Part shown: piece after piece, positions 1 through 4,258 of the stretch
How positions within the stretch are numbered: the stretch's first letter is position 1
Layout: every line of letters starts with the position of its first letter
Source of the DNA: Clostridiales bacterium
GTDB taxonomy: Bacteria; Bacillota; Dehalobacteriia; UBA4068
NCBI GenBank assembly: GCA_009783495.1
Contig: WRDJ01000073.1
Location: 1-5,411, forward strand
Direction: 5' to 3'
DNA: 5,411 nt
Program-made: the position numbers and the translations under genes
Notes under the pieces: model-generated
Told to the model about the DNA's origin: nothing
Database searches by the model: none
Seen by the model: the letters and a program-made list of their open reading frames with translations, nothing else

Positions 1-24
1 ACCGCGTATAAACCGTTTATACAA
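1..24 (-). CDS. Possible 5' end of a gene running off the window
   Basis: On the minus strand a strong Shine-Dalgarno match (GGAGGAT, positions 34-40) precedes two possible starts. An ATG at 28 is followed after two codons by a stop, so it would encode only three residues. A TTG at 24, 9 bases beyond the GGAGGAT, stays open to the window edge and reads L/M-Y-K-R-F-I-R-G. The good ribosome binding site suggests translation begins here, but only eight codons are visible and no product can be named. The gene would lie downstream of rpmB on the same strand, after the rpmB terminator. A 17-base palindrome overlaps these codons. Confidence 0.25.
6..22. repeat. Perfect 17-base palindrome, possible operator
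   Basis: GTATAAAC and GTTTATAC form exact 8-base inverted arms around a single central C. The size and dyad symmetry resemble a binding site for a dimeric regulator. It lies just after a ribosome binding site on the minus strand, in a possible start of a coding region, so it could also be chance within codons. No regulator family can be assigned. Confidence 0.5.
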
Positions 25-63
25 GCATTTTTTATCCTCCGGCGGAAAAAACTCAACAGAAAG

Positions 64-89
64 AAAAAAAGCGCCATGAGCGCTTTTTT
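64..89 (-). terminator. Rho-independent terminator of rpmB, possibly bidirectional
   Basis: The stem AAAAAAGCGC (65-74) pairs perfectly with GCGCTTTTTT (80-89) around the 5-base loop CATGA. Read on the minus strand, a GCGC-core hairpin is followed by a run of seven U (70-64), about 30 bases after the rpmB stop codon. The plus strand also has a T run after the stem, so it could stop transcription both ways. Confidence 0.85.
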
Positions 90-121
90 GCGGGAATTGC
101 AGGCAGCTTGGCCGGCCTTTT

Positions 122-310
122 TCAGTTGGCCCTTTGCACCTTGCCGGAACGCAGGCAGCGTGTGCAAGCGACAACCCTCCTGGGAGTGCCGTCAACGATG
201 GCGTTCACTTTTTGCAGGTTCGGTTTCCACAGCCTTTTGGTGCGGATGTGGGAATGGCTGACCTTCATCCCGGTGCGCGCTGTTTTGCCGCAGATTTCAC
301 AAATCGACAT
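122..310 (-). CDS. rpmB: 50S ribosomal protein L28
   Basis: Encodes a 62-residue protein recognisable along its whole length as bacterial L28, a component of the large ribosomal subunit. It carries two CxxC pairs, Cys4/Cys7 (CEIC) and Cys49/Cys52 (CTRC), as expected of the zinc-binding (C+) form. It also has the family's basic segments VSHSH (17-21), KRLWKPN (25-31) and the C-terminal LRSGKV (53-58). Length is normal for Bacillota L28. The ATG at 310 is fixed by a near-ideal Shine-Dalgarno sequence, AAAGGAGGTG at 315-324, six bases away. It is monocistronic by appearance, with its own tandem promoters upstream and a hairpin terminator downstream, and is divergent from the small gene at 531. 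In Bacillus rpmB is likewise divergent from its neighbour, though there the neighbour is asp23-like (yloU), which is not seen here. Confidence 0.97.
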   Translation of the reverse strand: MSICEICGKTARTGMKVSHSHIRTKRLWKPNLQKVNAIVDGTPRRVVACTRCLRSGKVQRAN

Positions 311-365
311 GGTACACCTCCTTTAAGCGAGCGGAAAAAGACCGCTTGGCGTGATAATTATGCTT

Positions 366-432
366 ATTATAAAGACACCTTGGTAGTATAGCAAAAGTCC
401 GGCCGTTTGGCAAGGGTTTTTTATAAATTTTT
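366..432 (-). promoter_or_regulatory. Tandem overlapping sigma-A-type promoters of rpmB with UP-like tract
   Basis: Two minus-strand promoters can be read. P1 has TTGCCA (408-413), a 17-base spacer and TATACT (385-390). P2 has TTGCTA (389-394), a 17-base spacer and a consensus TATAAT (366-371). The -35 of P2 shares two bases with the -10 of P1, so the two cannot be occupied at once. Immediately upstream of P1 an unbroken A/T tract (417-432) resembles an UP element, as found at strong ribosomal promoters. Predicted leaders are roughly 50-70 bases. They contain a small hairpin, AGCGG/CCGCT (330-334 with 342-346), just ahead of the Shine-Dalgarno. Start sites are inferred, not observed. Confidence 0.75.
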
Positions 433-468
433 CCCGGCAAATAAAATGGGCCCCGCCTCTTGGAGCCA

Positions 469-498
469 TTCACCAAAAAACCGGCCCCATAATACAAT
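469..498 (+). promoter_or_regulatory. Weak candidate promoter for the small plus-strand gene
   Basis: TTCACC (469-474), an 18-base spacer and TACAAT (493-498) would start transcription near 505, about 25 bases before the TTG start codon at 531. The -10 is good (5 of 6) and the -35 only fair (4 of 6). It is the best match seen in the divergent gap. Confidence 0.35.
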
Positions 499-530
499 TT
501 ACTATATCAACGAGGAAGGTGGAGTGGGCT

Positions 531-749
531 TTGAAAACTCAAAAAGAGATCGTTCGCAAGGTTAACACATATAAACAGCAGCTTGCCCTGGCTATGGAAG
601 AAAAAATAAATTTTGACAACAATCTGCGCCCGGATATAGATCTGGTCATTTTCTCCCTGGTGGATAAGCTGGAGGTGCTTTTTTGGATTTTGGATCTGGA
701 CCTGCCGGATGGAGACATCCTCGACCGTTTGAGCGTCATCCAACACTAA
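531..749 (+). CDS. Small hypothetical protein, 72 aa
   Basis: I do not recognise this protein. The TTG at 531 is preferred because AAGGTGGAG (516-524) sits six bases before it; the upstream GTG at 519 lies inside that ribosome binding site. The product begins with a basic, Gln/Lys-rich probable helix (residues 1-26). It then has DNNLRPDIDLV (28-38) and a second, hydrophobic and acidic helix-like segment with VDKLEVLFWILDLDLPDGD. It has no cysteine, no signal peptide and no convincing membrane span. The two-helix layout and size recall Spo0E-like small phosphatases, but their SQELD signature is absent, so this is only a weak idea. A clear terminator follows 36 bases after the stop and a ribosome binding site precedes it, so it is probably a real single-gene unit. 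It is divergent from rpmB and convergent with the YnbB-like gene. Confidence 0.7.
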   Translation: MKTQKEIVRKVNTYKQQLALAMEEKINFDNNLRPDIDLVIFSLVDKLEVLFWILDLDLPDGDILDRLSVIQH

Positions 750-784
750 GCATCCTGCGGTTCTCTTAGGCAAAACCCTTCTCG

Positions 785-805
785 CGGCCACAAAGGCCGT
801 TTTTT
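785..805 (+). terminator. Rho-independent terminator of the small plus-strand gene
   Basis: CGGCC (785-789) pairs with GGCCG (795-799) around the loop ACAAA, followed directly by six T (800-805). On the opposite strand the hairpin has no U tract, so it should not stop the convergent minus-strand transcript. Confidence 0.85.
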
Positions 806-866
806 ATTGGTGCGAACAGAACAGCGCAATCCGCTCTTCCCCTCGTTCCCCTTCTCCCTTTTTGCC

Positions 867-902
867 GGAGGGCGGGGTGAAACAGAATACAGGGGCGGGA
901 GG
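867..902. repeat. Exact G-rich mirror repeat, quadruplex-capable
   Basis: GGAGGGCGGGG (867-877) is followed, after 14 bases, by its exact mirror image GGGGCGGGAGG (892-902). This is mirror symmetry on one strand, not an inverted repeat, so it does not form a hairpin. It contains four runs of at least three G (870-872, 874-877, 892-895, 897-899), compatible with a G-quadruplex having one long loop. It lies in the convergent gap just after the stop codon of the YnbB-like gene, where no ordinary terminator for that gene is visible. The transcript of that gene would carry the C-rich strand. Just upstream, 834-863 is all pyrimidine except one G. Confidence 0.7.
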
Positions 903-915
903 TGAGAGGCAAAAA

Positions 916-2151
916 TCACAGTAAGCCCTCTTTCTGCATATCCTCCAACGTCCGGCTGACGGCGTGCTTGACATGCCAGCGGCTGAGCCCGCCCTGCAAA
1001 AAAACGTTATACGGCTCGTAAAGCGGGGCGTCGGCGGAAAGCTCTATGGAAGAGCCCTGCACAAAGCCCCCGGCGGCCATGATGACCTCATGTTCATAAC
1101 CGGGCAGGGGGCCGGGCAGAGGCTTGGCGAAGGAATCCACCGGGGAATAACGCTGGATCCCCTGGCAAAAACGGATCAAGCGTTCGGCGCTGCCCAGACG
1201 CGCTGCCTGGATGATGTCACTCCTTTTTTCCTGCGGCGCGGGGCTGACGCGAAAACCGGCCGCGGCCAGCAGGGAAGCGGCATAGACGGCGCCGCAAAGC
1301 GCCTCACCCACGATGAGCGGGGCAAGGAAAAGCGCCTGGTAAAATAGGCGGTTATCCATGAGCGAGGCCCCCACCTCACGACCGCCGCCCGGCGTGGTCA
1401 GGCGATATGCAGCCCTCTCCACCAGGTCTTTTTTGCCCACGATATAACCACCTGAGGGAGCGATTCCGGCCCCGGCGTTTTTAATCAGCGACCCGGCCAT
1501 CAGATCCGCGCCCGCCTGCGTGGGCTCACGCTCCTCCACCATTTCGCCGTAGCAGTTATCCACGAACACGGTCACCTTGGGATGACGCGCCTTGACTGCC
1601 TTGATGATCTCCTCTATTTGCGCCACGGAGAGGGAATCGCGCCACTTATAACCGCGCGAACGCTGGATCAGAAGCATCTTCGTGTCCCGGTTCACCGCGG
1701 AAGCCACGGCAAGCGGGGCGGGGTTGGAAAAATCAACTTCAACTTCGCGATATTTTACGCCCAACTCGCAGAGACTCCCCGGAGTTCTTTTATCCGCGCC
1801 GATGATTTTCCTCAAAGTGTCATAGGGTTGTCCCAGCGACAAAAGCTCATCGCCCGGCAGCAGGTTGCCGAAGAGGCAGAGCGTGATGGCGTGGGTGCCG
1901 GAGACGATTTGCTGGCGCGCCAGGGCAGCCTCGCCGCTGAAAACCAGGGCGTAAAGCTCGTCCAGCTTGTCGCGGCCCCGGTCGTTATAGCCATAGCCGG
2001 TGGAGGGGCTGAAATGCCAAGCCGCCACCCCCGCCTCGCGGAAGCAATCCAGCACCTTGAGCGTATTGCGCTCGACCGTTTCCGCGATCCCGTCGCCGTA
2101 TTTTTTCATTTCCGCCTCCGCGTGGCGGCAAAGCTCCCGCAAATCAAGCAT
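916..2151 (-). CDS. ynbB: PLP-dependent aluminium-resistance / methionine gamma-lyase-like protein (YnbB family)
   Basis: A 411-residue fold-type I PLP enzyme of the Alum_res (Met_gamma_lyase, PF06838) family, related to Bacillus subtilis YnbB and of similar length. The family is named from an aluminium-resistance phenotype and resembles cystathionine/methionine gamma-lyases. The true substrate is not established, and a cytosolic sulfur amino acid lyase role is only inferred. Seen motifs: FSPSTGYGYNDRGRDKLDELYA (47-68, the family's N-terminal signature), QIVSGTHAI (81-89, cofactor phosphate side), FVDNCYGE (196-203, Asp198 expected to contact the pyridine nitrogen) and GSLIKNAGAGIAPSGGYI (220-237, Lys224 the likely Schiff-base lysine). 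The C-terminal half is complete, ending after the PYNVFLQGG segment. The ATG at 2151 follows AAAGG at 2161-2165 with nine-base spacing. It begins 24 bases after the antitoxin gene's stop and is probably co-transcribed with it. Confidence 0.92.
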   Translation of the reverse strand: MLDLRELCRHAEAEMKKYGDGIAETVERNTLKVLDCFREAGVAAWHFSPSTGYGYNDRGRDKLDELYALVFSGEAALARQQIVSGTHAITLCLFGNLLPGDELLSLGQPYDTLRKIIGADKRTPGSLCELGVKYREVEVDFSNPAPLAVASAVNRDTKMLLIQRSRGYKWRDSLSVAQIEEIIKAVKARHPKVTVFVDNCYGEMVEEREPTQAGADLMAGSLIKNAGAGIAPSGGYIVGKKDLVERAAYRLTTPGGGREVGASLMDNRLFYQALFLAPLIVGEALCGAVYAASLLAAAGFRVSPAPQEKRSDIIQAARLGSAERLIRFCQGIQRYSPVDSFAKPLPGPLPGYEHEVIMAAGGFVQGSSIELSADAPLYEPYNVFLQGGLSRWHVKHAVSRTLEDMQKEGLL

Positions 2152-2175
2152 ATACTCCGGCCTTTCTATGCAAAA

Positions 2176-2415
2176 TCATTTTGCCAATTTCTCAAACGCT
2201 TCGATAAACGTTGTTAACATGCGCGCGGAGGCCTCGTCGGCGCCGGCCTCCCCGGCGGCGTTTTGCCGGAACAGATTATAGTCAAGCAGGACATAACGCG
2301 GGGCATTGTTCTTCAGGATGATGACCGTGCCCTTTTCATCGGCCAGCCGCGCCACTTTGGAAAAATTTTGGTTGGCTTCTGAAATGGAAACGAGGTTTTC
2401 AATGTTGATATTCAT
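2176..2415 (-). CDS. Phd/YefM-family antitoxin without an adjacent toxin
   Basis: A 79-residue protein with the N-terminal fold signature of Phd/YefM antitoxins: LVSISEANQNFSKVARLADE (8-27) followed by the strand pair GTVIILKNNAPRYVLLDY (29-46). In the family this part dimerises and binds DNA, while the C-terminal tail (here 47-79, ending FEKLAK) wraps a toxin. The ATG at 2415 is chosen over an in-frame TTG at 2433 because AAAGGAG lies eight bases before the ATG and the TTG falls at the predicted transcription start. No toxin gene (Doc, YoeB, RelE or PIN type) is present on either side: the next gene is the YnbB-like enzyme and the previous one an AAA+ ATPase. It may be an orphan antitoxin serving as a local repressor, or its toxin may be elsewhere. 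It has its own promoter with an operator-like repeat. Confidence 0.85.
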   Translation of the reverse strand: MNINIENLVSISEANQNFSKVARLADEKGTVIILKNNAPRYVLLDYNLFRQNAAGEAGADEASARMLTTFIEAFEKLAK

Positions 2416-2437
2416 ATGCTCAACTCCTTTCAAGCTT

Positions 2438-2471
2438 AGTATATCACGTTTTTAGGATATATACAACCTAA
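2438..2471 (-). promoter_or_regulatory. Promoter with operator-like inverted repeat for the antitoxin-ynbB unit
   Basis: On the minus strand TTGTAT (2461-2466), a 17-base spacer and TATACT (2438-2443) form a promoter with a good -10 and a modest -35. The inverted repeat TTAGG (2452-2456) / CCTAA (2467-2471) with a 10-base spacer brackets the -35 element. Phd/YefM proteins usually repress their own operon through short palindromes at the promoter, so this is a plausible autoregulatory operator. Transcription would start near 2431, giving a leader of about 16 bases. Confidence 0.55.
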
Positions 2472-2502
2472 GTGCAAATTGTTTCCCGGTCTTTCTTTTC
2501 CG

Positions 2503-3519
2503 TCACTCATTGCCCCCGCCAGCCTGGACGTAAAGCCGCTTGATCTGCGCCTTTCGCTCCTTGACCAGCTTGACCTTGGCCAGCGCCTTTTGCGCGTCGC
2601 AAGCGGTGATAAGCTGCAATTCCTCGCTGCCCATCTCCTTGTTGTTCTCCATATCCATCAAGCGCACCGCCTGCATGCGCAAAGAGCCTTCCACGACATT
2701 GCGCACCAGGCGGGCGTTACCGTGGGTCTGCGGATATTCCAGCAGGATGCGGCACAACTCCTTCTCCAGGGCTTTCTGCCCCTCCGGCGAAAGGGTATAT
2801 TGCCTGCGCTTATACATGTGCCCGGCGATCAGCATCAGTTCCGGCAGGGAATAATCCGGAAAGGCGATGTGCAGCGGAAAGCGCGATTCCAGCCCGGGAT
2901 TGCTTTGCAGGAAATCTTTCATCTCCCCTGTATAACCGGCCAAGATGAGGATGAAGTCGTTCTTATAATCCTCCATGGCTTTGACCAGCACGTCTATGGC
3001 CTCGCGACCGAAATCCTTCTCTCCTCCGCGGGAAAGCGAATAGGCCTCGTCAATGAAAAGCACTCCGCCCAAGGCCTTTTTCACCACGTCCTTGGTTTTT
3101 TGCGCGGTGTGGCCGATATATTCGCCGACCAGGTCGGCCCTTTCCACCTCCAGCATATGCCCGCGGTTAAGCAGCCCCATTTCCTTATATAAAAGAGCGA
3201 GGTGCCTGGCCATGGTGGTCTTGCCGGTGCCGGGATTGCCGATGAAGAGGGAGTGCAGCACGGTCGGTTCCGTGAGCAGGCGCAGGCCGGCGCGGCGCTT
3301 TTGGATCTCGGCAAAAGCCTGCACCTCGAAGATCACCGCCTTGACCTCGGCAAGCCCCACCATTTGCTCGATTTCCGCCAGGATTTTCTTCACGCCTTCA
3401 CCCTGAGTTGCCAGATGGGTCTTGATGCCCGTGAAGGCGGGAACTCGGCGTGTTTCCGGCCGCGCAGCCTCTTTGGCCTTCTTTTCCGCGCCGCCCTCCA
3501 GCCGGATCTTGATTTCCAC
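2503..3519 (-). CDS. spoVK: AAA+ ATPase of the SpoVK/CbxX (CfxQ) family
   Basis: A cytosolic AAA+ ATPase; relatives include Bacillus SpoVK (about 322 residues) and the Rubisco activase CbxX. Counting from the GTG at 3519 (338 residues), it has GNPGTGKTT (Walker A, 94-102), DLVGEYIGHTAQKT (129-142, the pore loop typical of this family), GVLFIDEA (Walker B, 152-159), an ILAGY sensor-1 strand near 192-196, NPGLESRF with the likely arginine finger Arg213, and GNARLVRN (sensor-2 region) toward the C-terminus. The start is uncertain. The open frame extends to a TTG at 3687, but that extension runs through AT-rich DNA and a terminator-like hairpin, and the TTG has only a weak Shine-Dalgarno. The GTG at 3519 has AAGGTGG eight bases upstream and gives a family-like length. 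Its role here is unknown; the name reflects similarity and the spoVK-ynbB neighbourhood, not proven sporulation function. Confidence 0.88.
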   Translation of the reverse strand: MEIKIRLEGGAEKKAKEAARPETRRVPAFTGIKTHLATQGEGVKKILAEIEQMVGLAEVKAVIFEVQAFAEIQKRRAGLRLLTEPTVLHSLFIGNPGTGKTTMARHLALLYKEMGLLNRGHMLEVERADLVGEYIGHTAQKTKDVVKKALGGVLFIDEAYSLSRGGEKDFGREAIDVLVKAMEDYKNDFILILAGYTGEMKDFLQSNPGLESRFPLHIAFPDYSLPELMLIAGHMYKRRQYTLSPEGQKALEKELCRILLEYPQTHGNARLVRNVVEGSLRMQAVRLMDMENNKEMGSEELQLITACDAQKALAKVKLVKERKAQIKRLYVQAGGGNE

Positions 3520-3564
3520 CCCGCCCACCACCTTCGCGCGATATAAGAGCCCGTGCCTCTCCCC

Positions 3565-3601
3565 AAAGAAAGGAAAATTTGCCGCCTGCGCGGCGGGCAA
3601 A
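3565..3601 (-). terminator. Hairpin with U-rich tail between ribH and the ATPase gene
   Basis: On the minus strand the arm at 3601-3592 (TTTGCCCGCC) pairs with the arm at 3586-3578 (GGCGGCAAA), with one bulged C and a GCGCA loop. It is followed by a U-rich tail, TTTTCCTTTCTTT (3577-3565). This has the form of a Rho-independent terminator, most simply for the ribBA-ribH transcript. It ends about 45 bases before the preferred start of the ATPase gene, so it could instead be a leader attenuator of that gene. Confidence 0.65.
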
Positions 3602-3603
3602 CA

Positions 3604-3773
3604 CGGGTTCTTAAAATAATATAAAAAATTGCGCGAAAAGTGCAGGTCCGTGAAAATATTTTCTTTAGAGGCTCCATGCGCCGCCAATTATCACCGACAA
3701 ACGAGGAGCTAAAAGCAGCGAACAGAGCAAGGCGCGTCTCAACTCAGCTATGCGATGCTGACTTTGCGACGAG
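3604..3773. other. Structured gene-free stretch after ribH, possible dispersed repeat or small RNA
   Basis: These roughly 170 bases begin right at the ribH stop codon and hold no recognisable gene. Inverted pairs on either strand include TCAGC/GCTGA (3744-3748 with 3757-3761) nested inside CGTC/GACG (3735-3738 with 3768-3771), GCTCC/GGAGC (3671-3675 with 3705-3709), and the perfect 12-base palindrome GAAAATATTTTC (3652-3663). An AT-rich patch (3611-3630) contains TATATT/TATTAT -10-like hexamers on the minus strand but no convincing -35. The composition differs from both flanking genes. It could be an intergenic repeat element, a ribH 3' UTR or derived small RNA ending at the 3565-3601 hairpin, or a leader of the ATPase gene. 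No homology is claimed. Confidence 0.5.
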
Positions 3774-4238
3774 TCAAGAAATCCCTTTTAACAGATTGAC
3801 CATCTCTATGGCCGAAACGGCGGCGTCCCAGCCCTTGTTGCCGGATTTAGCCCCGGCCCGCTCGATGGCCTGCTCGATATTGTCCGTGGTGACGACGCCG
3901 AAAATGACCGGCTTGCCGCTTTTCAGCCCCACTTGGGCCACTCCCTTGGCCACCTCGGCAGCCACATATTCAAAATGGGGCGTGGCGCCGCGGATGACCG
4001 CGCCCAGGCAAATGACGGCGTCATAGCCGGCGGCGGCCAACTTCTGCGCCACCAGAGGGATCTCGAAAGCGCCCGGCGCCAGCGCCGTGTCTATATCATC
4101 CTCCGCCACCCCGTGACGCTTGAGCGCGTCCATCGCGCCGTCCAACAGCCTGGAAGTGATGAATTCGTTGAAACGCCCGGCCACGATGCCGATTTTGATG
4201 CCCTTGCCCTCCAGATTTCCCTGAAACATTTTGCCCAT
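3774..4238 (-). CDS. ribH: 6,7-dimethyl-8-ribityllumazine synthase
   Basis: A 154-residue lumazine synthase, full length for the family. It catalyses the penultimate step of riboflavin synthesis: condensation of 5-amino-6-ribitylaminouracil with 3,4-dihydroxy-2-butanone 4-phosphate. Motifs seen are GRFNEFI (21-27), APGAFEIP (54-61), [15 protein letters not shown] (78-92, with His88 the expected proton-transfer residue), [17 protein letters not shown] (113-129, with Arg127 expected to bind the phosphate) and NKGW (134-137, Lys135). The enzyme normally forms pentamers or 60-subunit capsids. The ATG at 4238 follows AAAGGA with nine-base spacing and lies 20 bases after the ribBA stop codon on the same strand, so the two are clearly one operon. 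The butanone phosphate it consumes is made by the upstream gene's product. The stop codon at 3774 borders the structured stretch described separately. Confidence 0.97.
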   Translation of the reverse strand: MGKMFQGNLEGKGIKIGIVAGRFNEFITSRLLDGAMDALKRHGVAEDDIDTALAPGAFEIPLVAQKLAAAGYDAVICLGAVIRGATPHFEYVAAEVAKGVAQVGLKSGKPVIFGVVTTDNIEQAIERAGAKSGNKGWDAAVSAIEMVNLLKGIS

Positions 4239-4258
4239 AATACCCAGTCCTTTCTTTT

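Noticed and set aside
519..530. GTG start at 519 for the small plus-strand gene
   Set aside because: This GTG is part of the AAGGTGGAG ribosome binding site itself and has no properly spaced site of its own.
1582..2217. Long plus-strand open frame opposite ynbB
   Set aside because: It has no recognisable protein family and no convincing ribosome binding site, and its openness follows from the GC-rich codon pattern of the well-supported minus-strand gene.
2416..2433. In-frame TTG start six codons upstream for the antitoxin
   Set aside because: The codons between lie across the ribosome binding site that serves the ATG at 2415, and the TTG falls at the predicted transcription start.
2479..3192. 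237-codon plus-strand open frame opposite the ATPase gene
   Set aside because: It lies antisense to conserved Walker B and arginine-finger coding sequence and shows no family features. Treated as a shadow.
3520..3687. Upstream extension of the ATPase frame to a TTG at 3687
   Set aside because: The extension has AT-rich, unusual codons, crosses a terminator-like hairpin, has only a weak Shine-Dalgarno, and would make the protein longer than typical SpoVK/CbxX proteins. The GTG at 3519 has a well-spaced AAGGTGG.
4239..4258. Possible regulatory site between ribBA and ribH
   Set aside because: The 20-base gap holds only the ribH ribosome binding site; there is no room for a promoter or riboswitch and none is seen.
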